Assembly: GCA_027563145.1 (NCBI GenBank)
Contig: CP071307.1
Span: 186,001 to 250,000, forward strand
Length of the DNA stretch: 64,000 bases
Direction of reading: 5' to 3'
Origin: Halocatena halophila
GTDB lineage: Archaea; Halobacteriota; Halobacteria; Halobacteriales; Haloarculaceae
Position numbers and translations under genes: made by a program. The notes beneath the pieces were generated by a model. That model was not told the origin of the DNA. It did not search any database and saw nothing but the letters and a program-made list of their open reading frames with translations. Positions 56,467 to 64,000 of the stretch are shown here, one piece after another; the stretch's first letter is position 1; each line of letters starts with the position of its first letter.

Positions 56467-57086
56467 ATCCCGTTATCGTGGGGGGCCGTTAGTGTCAGAG
56501 ATCTATTCTCTGTGGCGCACCATAGAACAGTATGATCACCGCTGTTGGCCGACCGGATCGTGCGGACGTACAGTGTCTCGAGCAGCAGGCGAAAACGCAG
56601 TCAGTAGTGTGATAAAACTGCGTGTATAGCCATGCCAGAAATTATAATACAAGATAAGCAATATAAATTGGTCGTGTCAGTTTATGGTGAGCAGTGATCA
56701 AAGTGGATGCTGACCACGTAATCGAGTGCTCAGACAGGATTCTCAAGTTGCGTTCACGCAGTATCGGTCGAGATTGGCCGTAACAGAACTAGTAAATTTA
56801 TTTAAAAAGAATTATGATGATTTCAATCTTGGAAAATATTCAATTGGTTTCTACTTTGTATTAATTACCTATATTTTATATAAAATTTCCATTATTTATT
56901 CGTAGTTATGGACCTACTCTCACGGGCACGAAGTCATCAATGGGGTAGGCCATCGATCACGGTAGCACGGAGCCGGTACTTTAGCGTGAACGTTGGAATT
57001 TGAGAGCAAAAATGACTGTAATAGCCCTCAGCTACCGTTAGGACGCCTGATTTCCGATGGCAGTGACAGTGTGGTCTATGAGTGAT
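56467..57086. other. AT-rich spacer between convergent genes
   Basis: About 620 bp with no gene. The stretch 56800-56910 is almost pure A/T. It separates the split-barrel gene from the rhamnogalacturonan lyase, whose stop codon is at the right edge. Confidence 0.45.
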
Positions 57087-59084
57087 TCACCCGCTATCAT
57101 TTGGAACGAGTTCGATCAAGGGGGGTTCTGGAGTTGTCATCCCGTGGCCGAGGAAAAAGCTCGGCCAGGGTGGCTGATTGTACCCGGCGTTCTGTCGTGC
57201 AAGCCCCGTCCGGTAGTGTGGATCGTGTAACAGCGTCCGAAGCCGATGGTCCGTCTCGTGGGGCGTCGCATAAATCCGCAATGCCTCGCTGTCGGCGCGC
57301 CGCCAGATCACTTCTTCGCGCCAGTCACCGAGAATATCGCCGGAAATACACGGATTGCCCTTCGTCCAGTTGTTCGATCGCGTGCCTTCGAACGAGCGCA
57401 ACAGCTCTAGCGATTCTGTTTCCGGGTCGTACTTTCTGAGTCGTCCAACGCCGTAGCCACCATCACCGTGCCAATCGTGATCCAGCAACTCCCGGTGTAG
57501 ATTGCCACTCCACCAGAGCGCGGAGTTCACCGAGTCGATCGGTTCGTCAGAGAGCTTTGTACCCATCGCACTCCAGGTCCCAACGCCACCGGTTGCCCAC
57601 GCCTCAGCACCGCGATGGGTTGGATCGATGTCGGCCACCATCGCACGCCCAACGTCATCACCATCAGCAGCCCAGATGTACTCCCCACTGTGGGCGTCTC
57701 GCATCGAAGCACTCGGTGCGCCGGCCGGTGGATACTCCGACGGAACGAAGATCTCCAGTCCTTCTCGATCCGGGATGAAGTTACCACAGTGGAGTGCGTC
57801 GGGATTCACCATTGATGTGGTGTGGAGCGGACTCCCATCGTGGTCGATTACTGCACCACCGAAAACGATCTCGTCGTGGCCATCACCGTCAACATCAGCC
57901 GTCTCGAGCGTGTGCGCACCCTTGCCCTCGTATTCCGAGTGGCCATCAGTTGAGTCGAACACCCACCGAACCGATAGCGAACCGTCACGGAAGTCCCAGG
58001 CGGCGAGCACCGTCTTTTCGTAGTAGCCACGCGTCATCACGATGCTGGGATGCTCGCCGTCCAGATACGCCGTTCCCGCAAGGAACCGATCCACGCGGTT
58101 GCCATAACAGTCACCCCACGAGCAGACATCACCGCGAGCCGGTTCAAACGACTCGGTTGCGAGTGCTTCGCCGGTCGATCCGTCGAACACGGTGAGATAT
58201 TCTGGTCCCTCAAGGACGTAGCCAGCGTCGTTCGAGTGATCGGCGTTGGGATCGCCGACCACGTTCCCTGCCGAATCGGTTGTCCCGTCGGCCGTTCGGA
58301 CCGCAACTTCTGCCACACCGTCGCCATCGTAATCGTACGCCTGAAACGGGGTGTAATGTGCACCAGCCCGGATGTTCTGCCCCAGATTGATTCGCCAGAG
58401 CTGCTCGCCATCGAGCGTGTAGCCATCAAGCAGCACGTCACTGGTGTGTCCAGTCTGTGAGTTGTCTTTTGCGTTCGATGGCGACCACTTCAACACGATA
58501 TCGAGCGAGCCGTCGCCTGTGAGATCGGCAACAGCCCCATCGTTGGCGTGATAGGTGACGGTCTCGCCATCCTCACCCTCCACCGGATCGGGTTTCTCGA
58601 GGGGGATCTCCAGATACTGCTGATCCCACACCTCGACTGGCTCCGACTGTCCCCACCGCGCACCGTTCGATTGGCCACGATTGTCGTTGTCGGGCCGTCG
58701 ACCTGACCCGTTTCCGATTGGTATTACCGAGTATGTCGACTCGGTTGTGCCGTCGGTGTCCAGATAGTTCGTGCTGTCAGTGATCGGTGCGTCGGTTACT
58801 TTTGTCCCATCCCGATACACGTGAAATCCGAGAGCAGCCGGTTCGGTTCCAAGCAGCCGCCAGCGAACCAGCACGCCGTCTTCGACCGGAATCGCCACAA
58901 CCCCACGATCGAGCGCCTCCATTCGTTTTGGTGTGTGTGATTCACGCCGTTCGGCCGGCGGTGACGCACTAATCTGTCCAACACCCCCCGTGATGAGCAT
59001 CCCCGTTCCGAATGCAAGCCCCCTGAGCACCCTCCGCCGGGGCGACGAAATGATCGACTCGTGTGCAGTGCTATCTTCCAACAT
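57087..59084 (-). CDS. Secreted rhamnogalacturonan lyase (PL11)
   Basis: The 665-residue protein has a twin-arginine signal (SSPRRRVLRGLAFGTG, 13-28) and a PL11-type beta-propeller. An N-terminal FN3-like block (RGVVAIPVEDGVLVRWRLLG...GFHVYRDG) is followed by Ca-binding loops DLTGDGSLDI, DYDGDGVAEV and DVDGDGHDEIV, and by blocks such as NWTKGNPCISGDILGDWREE and GYNQPPWPSFFLGHGM at the end, all characteristic of YesW/YesX enzymes. It cleaves the rhamnose-galacturonate backbone of rhamnogalacturonan I outside the cell by beta-elimination. It has its own promoter (TATA near 59121) and follows the BNR-LLM-dehydratase run by 270 bp on the same strand. Confidence 0.92.
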   Translation of the reverse strand: MLEDSTAHESIISSPRRRVLRGLAFGTGMLITGGVGQISASPPAERRESHTPKRMEALDRGVVAIPVEDGVLVRWRLLGTEPAALGFHVYRDGTKVTDAPITDSTNYLDTDGTTESTYSVIPIGNGSGRRPDNDNRGQSNGARWGQSEPVEVWDQQYLEIPLEKPDPVEGEDGETVTYHANDGAVADLTGDGSLDIVLKWSPSNAKDNSQTGHTSDVLLDGYTLDGEQLWRINLGQNIRAGAHYTPFQAYDYDGDGVAEVAVRTADGTTDSAGNVVGDPNADHSNDAGYVLEGPEYLTVFDGSTGEALATESFEPARGDVCSWGDCYGNRVDRFLAGTAYLDGEHPSIVMTRGYYEKTVLAAWDFRDGSLSVRWVFDSTDGHSEYEGKGAHTLETADVDGDGHDEIVFGGAVIDHDGSPLHTTSMVNPDALHCGNFIPDREGLEIFVPSEYPPAGAPSASMRDAHSGEYIWAADGDDVGRAMVADIDPTHRGAEAWATGGVGTWSAMGTKLSDEPIDSVNSALWWSGNLHRELLDHDWHGDGGYGVGRLRKYDPETESLELLRSFEGTRSNNWTKGNPCISGDILGDWREEVIWRRADSEALRIYATPHETDHRLRTLLHDPHYRTGLARQNAGYNQPPWPSFFLGHGMTTPEPPLIELVPNDSG

Positions 59085-59117
59085 TTTTCGTTGCGGTCGC
59101 TCTTTTCGATCCAGATA

Positions 59118-59125
59118 CTATATAT
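59118..59125 (-). promoter_or_regulatory. TATA box of the PL11 gene
   Basis: ACTATATA, within the same ACTATATATG core as ahead of the GH42 gene, lies about 37 bp ahead of ATG 59084. It predicts a leader of about 10 bases. Confidence 0.45.
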
Positions 59126-59354
59126 GTTTGGGTTATTTGGATGGTATCTTGATTGATTCGGAGGTGATCTGAGTATGTTCTGTGGAATAACCGACAGTGA
59201 CGATCCGATAGTGTCGGACGAGATCAGGCGATCTGGGACGATCCAATGGCGGAATTGCCGATAATCGGTCACGTAATCACTGCTCAGTGGTAACCACGGT
59301 AGAAATTATGACCGGGAGCACGTAATCTGATTCATCCGGCTGTATCGGATCGCC

Positions 59355-60974
59355 TCAGCCGGGAACATCGATCCGCACAGGGTCTGAGACAGAACTGCCG
59401 GCATCGTTGACCGCAGCAAGGCGATACGTGATCGAACAGCCTGACTGCGGTGGGGTGTCAGTATACCGGGTGGAAAATGTTCGCACCCCCAGATTGCGCG
59501 TTACTGACCGTCTCTCGTCGTCTACCGTACGAACGAGCGTATATCCCGTCGCACGTTTGGCCACCGTCCATTCGAGTTCGATTGCCCCAGAGGAGATCGA
59601 TCGGACCAAAAGCGAAGGCCGCTCTGGGACTCCACACTCTGTGGATTCATACTCACGCAGTACGAATTTCCGGCTCCCGTTCTCACCGGGCCGTTCGAGC
59701 GGTACCGAAAGCACGCCGTCCGATCGCCACCGGGGACCATCGCATTTTCGACCGTCGAATCCGATGATGGGATCGGTGTCGAGCGCGTAGATCGTCCAGT
59801 CGTCGTATCGTCCGTCCGCCGTAGCGTGTGCACAGTAGAGCCGACCATCGACAACCATATAACAAAGACAGTCATTGCTCGGTCCAATGACCAGGTGATC
59901 TCGATTGAGTATGGGCTGGGAGAATGAATCACGTTTGGTCGGTTCGATCTCGGTCTTCTCAAGTCGGATCGAGGGGACATCAATGATGGATTCGTGGAAC
60001 GTCCCAGACTCCTCGCGCCAGTAGTGCACGTAGTGGAGCGACCGGTGGTCTTGATCTTCAGTTCGAACCGTAGACCGGATGGTGAACACGTGTGGTCGAT
60101 CCTTCGAATCGATCGTCTGGGCCCCCTGATTGATGAGCCATGCGTTCGTCGGAATCTCGACGACGACATGCCCATCGTCATCGATCGAAATCGGATCGTC
60201 AGCCGTGAGATCTGCGAGCCGGTTGCCGGTGGTGTCATAGAATGTACGACCGTAATTGTCGCTGTAGGCATAGCAGAGGTCGTGATTGCTCGCCCACGTT
60301 TGCCACGTTTCGCGCCAGGTCCAGGTGACGTGAAGCCGATCACGAGAATCGAACGTCCAGTCGTGAAAGTAAGCGCTCCGCCTGCTCGAGCCATCCGCCC
60401 AGTCGTCATAGTAGCCCTCACTGGTGTGCGTTCTACCAATTCGCTGCCAGCGGTCTGCACCCGAATCGAATTCGAACAGGAGTGAATCTCCATTGCCCGA
60501 CGATCCACTCCGATACACACAGTAGAGCGTCCCAGAACAGTCGTTGAACAGTCGAGGATAGGTCACTGACGGATTGTCAATCGCAGCATCGGGATGATTT
60601 GTACTCGAGTAGAACTGCGCAGTTGTCAGCGATGTTGGTGGCGCGCTCGTGAATCCGGGCACCGACCGATACCACTGACAGTCGTCATCGTGATGGTCGA
60701 AAAAGAGATGGAGCCGGCCGTCTGGGTTGCTCACGCCGAGAACGACGTTTCGGTGGGAGTCATCCGCGGTGAGTGTGGCCGGAAACGCGAGCTTATCGAG
60801 TGTCTCATCGCCTAGATTGCGCCGACAAAGCGTGAGCCGTCCGCCGTCGTCCCAGTAGACGGTATACTGATGGTCACCAACCGAGAGGACTTTTGACTGA
60901 TCGTACGGCGCGTTGTTGAACGATTCGTACGCCGGATCCGCGATCGAAATCTCTCGGGCCAGTGTGAGCCACAT
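59355..60974 (-). CDS. BNR_4-type beta-propeller protein with C-terminal FN3 domain, possible polysaccharide lyase
   Basis: The 539-residue protein has BNR-type propeller repeats: HLFFDHHDDDCQWYRS, FHDWTFDSRDRLHVTWTWRET, DSKDRPHVF. A fibronectin-III-like tail follows (about 445-539). The His-rich DHHDDD and the neighbouring Tyr recall the catalytic His/Tyr of the PL24/PL25 propeller lyases that cut rhamnose-containing ulvan, but the exact residues cannot be aligned here. There is no signal peptide. ATG 60974 overlaps the stop codon of the LLM gene (TAATG), which fixes the start and couples it to the rhamnonate-dehydratase unit. It probably acts on imported rhamnose-containing oligosaccharides (inference). 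Confidence 0.72.
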   Translation of the reverse strand: MWLTLAREISIADPAYESFNNAPYDQSKVLSVGDHQYTVYWDDGGRLTLCRRNLGDETLDKLAFPATLTADDSHRNVVLGVSNPDGRLHLFFDHHDDDCQWYRSVPGFTSAPPTSLTTAQFYSSTNHPDAAIDNPSVTYPRLFNDCSGTLYCVYRSGSSGNGDSLLFEFDSGADRWQRIGRTHTSEGYYDDWADGSSRRSAYFHDWTFDSRDRLHVTWTWRETWQTWASNHDLCYAYSDNYGRTFYDTTGNRLADLTADDPISIDDDGHVVVEIPTNAWLINQGAQTIDSKDRPHVFTIRSTVRTEDQDHRSLHYVHYWREESGTFHESIIDVPSIRLEKTEIEPTKRDSFSQPILNRDHLVIGPSNDCLCYMVVDGRLYCAHATADGRYDDWTIYALDTDPIIGFDGRKCDGPRWRSDGVLSVPLERPGENGSRKFVLREYESTECGVPERPSLLVRSISSGAIELEWTVAKRATGYTLVRTVDDERRSVTRNLGVRTFSTRYTDTPPQSGCSITYRLAAVNDAGSSVSDPVRIDVPG

Positions 60975-62005
60975 TATGTGAACTCGCACATTACCTCGTC
61001 TGCAAACAGTTCCATCCCGCTCGTGTCAGGAATGTCCAGAAACCAGCACTGGAACTTCGTCACCCCGACGTCGATGCGGCGTTCGATCGCCTCGACACAC
61101 TCCTCGGGCGTTCCCATGATGAAATACTCACGGGCGTCCGCCTCGGTTTCGATCGGTGCCCGATCCTGGTAGCTCTCCTCGAACTGAATGGGTGTCATCA
61201 GTTCGAGCAGACGATCGAGCGTCGTTTCGTCCCGTGTGCAGATGACGTGGCCATCCCAGGAGTACTCGATCGTATCTGGATCGCGACCAACCGTCTCACA
61301 GTGCGATTCAATGACGTCAATCTTCCGTACGAGCGTTGGAACGTCGCCATTAAACACGTCGGTGTTCCAGATGTCCGCGTGTTTTGCGACGAGCTTCAGC
61401 GTCACTTGCTCGCCCTGTCCACCGACGAGAATCGGTGGATGTGGATCTTGTACCGGTGGAGGCGCACACGGTGCGTCCTCGATCTGATAGTACTCACCGC
61501 CAAAGCTCGCGCCCGTATCGCCAGCCCCCCACATCCGTTTGATGAGTCGAATCGACTCATCGAGTCGCATCAGTCGGTCGAAGCCGTCTCGATACTCCCA
61601 GTCATAGGCGTTGTACTCGTGTTCGTGCCAACCGGCACCGAGTCCGAGCTGTAACCGCCCCCCAGAGATCACATCTAGTGTGGCTGCCATTTTCGCAACC
61701 AGCGCCGGATTCCGGTAATCGTTGCAGAGCACGAGCGAGCCGATGTCGATCTCGTCGGTAAATCCAGCCATCGCCGACAGCAGCGTCCAGCATTCAAACT
61801 CTGCGCGATCGCGTCCGAGCATCAGGTGGTCCGGGGCCCATGCCGCATCGAATCCCAGCGTTGCTGCGGTTTCGATCGTGTCTCGTGTCGTCGACCAGTC
61901 GAGTACCTCATAGGATGGCGTATCCCGATGTGTCGGCTCCTTGCTTCCCGTCTCGGGCGCTCCCGCGAACACCGGCACGTTGAACTCAAAGCTGATATCG
62001 CTCAT
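60974..62005 (-). CDS. LLM-class flavin/F420-dependent oxidoreductase
   Basis: The 343-residue luciferase-like TIM barrel contains GFDAAWAPDHLM, IGSLVLCNDYRNPALVAKMAATLDVISGGRLQLGLGAGWHEHEY and ILVGGQGEQVTLKLVAKHADIWN, all typical of archaeal F420-dependent members. Known relatives include F420-dependent glucose-6-phosphate dehydrogenase and methylenetetrahydromethanopterin reductase. It overlaps the stop of the rhamnonate-dehydratase-like gene (ATGA) and the start of the BNR gene (TAATG), so it is firmly part of this catabolic operon. A role as an F420-linked sugar dehydrogenase is attractive but unproved. Confidence 0.85.
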   Translation of the reverse strand: MSDISFEFNVPVFAGAPETGSKEPTHRDTPSYEVLDWSTTRDTIETAATLGFDAAWAPDHLMLGRDRAEFECWTLLSAMAGFTDEIDIGSLVLCNDYRNPALVAKMAATLDVISGGRLQLGLGAGWHEHEYNAYDWEYRDGFDRLMRLDESIRLIKRMWGAGDTGASFGGEYYQIEDAPCAPPPVQDPHPPILVGGQGEQVTLKLVAKHADIWNTDVFNGDVPTLVRKIDVIESHCETVGRDPDTIEYSWDGHVICTRDETTLDRLLELMTPIQFEESYQDRAPIETEADAREYFIMGTPEECVEAIERRIDVGVTKFQCWFLDIPDTSGMELFADEVMCEFT

Positions 62006-63213
62006 TGGTCGTCAACGGCGTACGATTCGAGCGCACTGTGGTTGAGCTGTGAGCTCAGGCCAACGCCTTCGGGAAGTTCGAGCACACCGTCAGTGGCATC
62101 TGGAGGACTAGCGTAGATCGCATCGGCGTACGTCGAGTCTTTCTCGGACTGCTGGTCTTGATACCACTGCGGAATCGGGAAATACTCTGCCATCGGCGCG
62201 TTCGTCGATGCGGCGATGAAATGGAGATGTGGATTCGTTCCCGAGTGAGGGATCACCGGCACGTCGTGTGCGCTAGCCAGCGCATCGATTCGGAGCAGTT
62301 CCGTGAGTCCACCACAGCGGTGCACGTCGGGCTGGAGAATGTCCACCGCGCCCCGTTCGAGGAGTTCCTCGTGCCCCCAGCGGGTGAACTCGTGTTCACC
62401 ACCGGAGATCGGTACCTCGGTTGCATCCCGAATTTCGGCGTACCCATCAATGTTGTCGGGAATGACCGGCTCTTCGACCCACGCGAGATCGTATTTCTCA
62501 ATCCTCTTGCACATCTTTTTGGCATACCGGACCGACCAGCCCATATAGGCGTCGCCGGCGATCGCAATATCGTGGCCGACCGCATCCCTGACTGTCTCGA
62601 CGATCGCCTCGTTCTTTCGCATTCCCTCGCGGCCGGCCTCTGGACCGTACTGAAACCTGAGCTTTACGGCGTCGAATCCCGCTTCGACGTACTCGATTGC
62701 CTCTCGCTCGAGTGTCTCGAGATCAACTGGATGTAAATTGCTCGCATAACACGGGATTTCGTCGGTGACCGGTCCACCAAGCAGTTCGTACACCGGCTTG
62801 TCAGCTGCTTTCCCCGCTATGTCCCAGAGTGCGAGATCTACGGCACTGATTGCCTCGATCGCCGCCCCTTTGCGGCCAAACGGGATCGTCGCTCGGTACA
62901 TAATATCCCACAGCCGTTCTCGCCTGGTTGGATCGCACCCAACGATGAGTTTCGAGAGCGTCTCATCCACGATCGTTTTGATGGCACCCGTTGCCCAGTT
63001 GCCGTGACCGACACCCGTGATCCCGGCGTCCGTCTCGATTTCAACGACGACATCGCCGACCGGCCCCATCCATTTGCGTCTCGCCTGTGGGTTGTTCCCC
63101 TCGGCGTTGTTGTACTCTTCATAGCCACTCATCACCGTTACGAGCGGGAACTCAACGAATTCGCCCCAGGATTCCGTACTCACATTTGTCGCAGAGATGT
63201 CGGTAATTTCCAT
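62002..63213 (-). CDS. Enolase-superfamily dehydratase, probably L-rhamnonate dehydratase
   Basis: The 403-residue mandelate-racemase-type enzyme has metal ligands D221, E247 and E273 and the catalytic His323 (VIPHSG), spaced as in enterobacterial L-rhamnonate dehydratase. Further similarity lies in the N-terminal capping block (WGEFVEFPLVTVMSGYEEY), the GIRKDA-like GMRKNEAIVETVRD, the SGGEHEFTRWG segment and DILQPDVHRCGGLTELL. It would convert L-rhamnonate to 2-keto-3-deoxy-L-rhamnonate in the cytoplasm. Related sugar-acid substrates cannot be excluded. It is the first gene of the coupled dehydratase-LLM-BNR run. Confidence 0.82.
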   Translation of the reverse strand: MEITDISATNVSTESWGEFVEFPLVTVMSGYEEYNNAEGNNPQARRKWMGPVGDVVVEIETDAGITGVGHGNWATGAIKTIVDETLSKLIVGCDPTRRERLWDIMYRATIPFGRKGAAIEAISAVDLALWDIAGKAADKPVYELLGGPVTDEIPCYASNLHPVDLETLEREAIEYVEAGFDAVKLRFQYGPEAGREGMRKNEAIVETVRDAVGHDIAIAGDAYMGWSVRYAKKMCKRIEKYDLAWVEEPVIPDNIDGYAEIRDATEVPISGGEHEFTRWGHEELLERGAVDILQPDVHRCGGLTELLRIDALASAHDVPVIPHSGTNPHLHFIAASTNAPMAEYFPIPQWYQDQQSEKDSTYADAIYASPPDATDGVLELPEGVGLSSQLNHSALESYAVDDQ

Positions 63214-63309
63214 CGTTCGGTATCCAAACGTTTCATCCAGAGACCAAAAGCGTTACTGTTAGGTCACCAGCTCCGCCTGCAGTTCACGGATGCGATCTGT
63301 GAGCGATCG

Positions 63310-64000
63310 TTAGTTACCGAATTCGAACACCGGTTTGCAGGTTTCTGAGGCGAGAAACGCTTCGAACGCCTGCTCTGGATCCGATGTGTCGTACGACCGA
63401 TCCAGGATGGTATCAACGGCGATCTCACCACGCTCCATGAGTCTGAGTGCCTGTTCAAAGTTCGTCCACGTCGAGCCATACGACGTATTGAGTTCGACTT
63501 CACCTCGGACGGTGTCCGTAAACGCCAGTTCGCTGTTCTCGTTTGGAATGCCAACCACGACGACCTGTCCACCCTTGCGGACGGCCTGGAGTGCACTCTC
63601 AATACCCGAGTGGTGGCCGGTCGTATCGAAGACCACGTCGAAGCCCAGCCCATCAGTAGCCGATGCTGTTATTTCGTCGAGATTGGGTGCGCGAGCTGTC
63701 GTAATGTCCATCGCTTCGAGTAGTGGGAGCCGATAGCTTTTGTCCTGGTCGAGCCCCGATACGACCACAGTTGCACCAAGTGAATCCGCCACGGCCGCCA
63801 CCAGGACGCCGATCGGACCGGGGCCCTGGATCAGGACCGTATCACCAGGCGTGGTGTTCGATTGATCGAGTACCGCCCTCGTGGCGATGCTCGTCGGTTC
63901 AGTTATTGCGGCGTGATCGAGCGAAACCGCGTCCGGTACGGCATGAAGATGTGCAGGATCGACGGCGACGTACTCTGCATACGCGCCGTCGCGGTGCATC
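63310..64000 (-). CDS. Zinc-type (MDR) alcohol/sorbitol dehydrogenase, N-terminus outside window
   Basis: About 230 C-terminal residues are visible: DGAYAEYVAVDPAHLHAVPD, the EPTSIATRAV block and the NAD-binding motif GPGPIGVLVAAVA. KGGQVVVVGIP and the usual C-terminal helix FEAFLASE follow. The gene runs off the right edge, so the zinc-binding N-terminal half is missing from view. Such enzymes oxidise sugar alcohols, sugars or sugar acids with NAD(P). It is 96 bp ahead of the rhamnonate-dehydratase gene on the same strand and probably part of the same catabolic unit, for example as a dehydrogenase acting on L-rhamnose or a keto-deoxy intermediate (inference). Confidence 0.85.
   Translation of the reverse strand, partial: MHRDGAYAEYVAVDPAHLHAVPDAVSLDHAAITEPTSIATRAVLDQSNTTPGDTVLIQGPGPIGVLVAAVADSLGATVVVSGLDQDKSYRLPLLEAMDITTARAPNLDEITASATDGLGFDVVFDTTGHHSGIESALQAVRKGGQVVVVGIPNENSELAFTDTVRGEVELNTSYGSTWTNFEQALRLMERGEIAVDTILDRSYDTSDPEQAFEAFLASETCKPVFEFGN

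Noticed and set aside
1..64000. CRISPR arrays, rRNA operons and tRNA genes
   Set aside because: No regularly spaced repeats, no rRNA-like sequence and no complete cloverleaf were found by eye. A dedicated RNA search could still find a divergent one.

Overview
The window is chromosomal-type DNA from a halophilic archaeon (class Halobacteria). The evidence is the acidic proteome, Tat-type (twin-arginine) secretion signals on the exported proteins, five regulators with the bacterio-opsin-activator C-terminal helix-turn-helix (HTH_10), a TrmB regulator, TATA boxes about 25 bp ahead of start codons (leaderless messages), tiny zinc-ribbon proteins and an LLM-class flavin/F420 oxidoreductase. Coding DNA is moderately GC-rich for this group, while several long intergenic stretches are very AT-rich. 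I cannot name the genus. No rRNA, tRNA or CRISPR array was found.

Left part (1-12.6 kb): the end of a multi-spanning permease, an SDR oxidoreductase, a secreted lipase, a lone tyrosine recombinase, an azlCD branched-chain amino acid exporter beside two divergent HTH_10 regulators, an AhpD-like/DoxX-like gene pair, a broken fragment of a family-81 beta-1,3-glucanase beside a TrmB regulator, and a methyltransferase. Next (12.6-24 kb) comes a gene-poor, AT-rich stretch with islands: a halolysin-type protease, an HpcH/HpaI aldolase, a secreted chitin-binding/PKD protein with an unrecognised large C-terminal domain, and an acyl-CoA ligase.

Middle (24-48 kb): a regulator, an arylamine N-acetyltransferase, a shortened DoxX protein, and a compact arsenic locus (arsR-arsM divergent from arsR-acr3). 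Glutamate dehydrogenase follows, with a 47-residue zinc ribbon ahead of it, then a large PAS/GAF/HTH_10 sensor and a NucS-like nuclease. Then comes the most unusual gene of the window: one 1494-residue reading frame joining a sulfotransferase-like, a GT1 glycosyltransferase, a CrtC/AttH-like and a trans-prenyltransferase domain. Further along are a secreted alpha/beta hydrolase, an R2-like ligand-binding oxidase and another acyl-CoA ligase.

Right part (48-64 kb): what looks like a locus for rhamnose-rich polysaccharide. It has a secreted PL11 rhamnogalacturonan lyase, a BNR-propeller protein, a GH42 beta-galactosidase, L-rhamnose mutarotase, an L-rhamnonate-dehydratase-like enolase, an LLM oxidoreductase, a zinc alcohol dehydrogenase (cut by the window end) and LutABC-type L-lactate oxidation. 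In the haloarchaeal diketo-hydrolase route L-rhamnose yields pyruvate and L-lactate, so the lactate genes fit as the last step. A nitrate-reductase-like molybdoenzyme and a flavin-split-barrel protein lie inside this region on the opposite strand.
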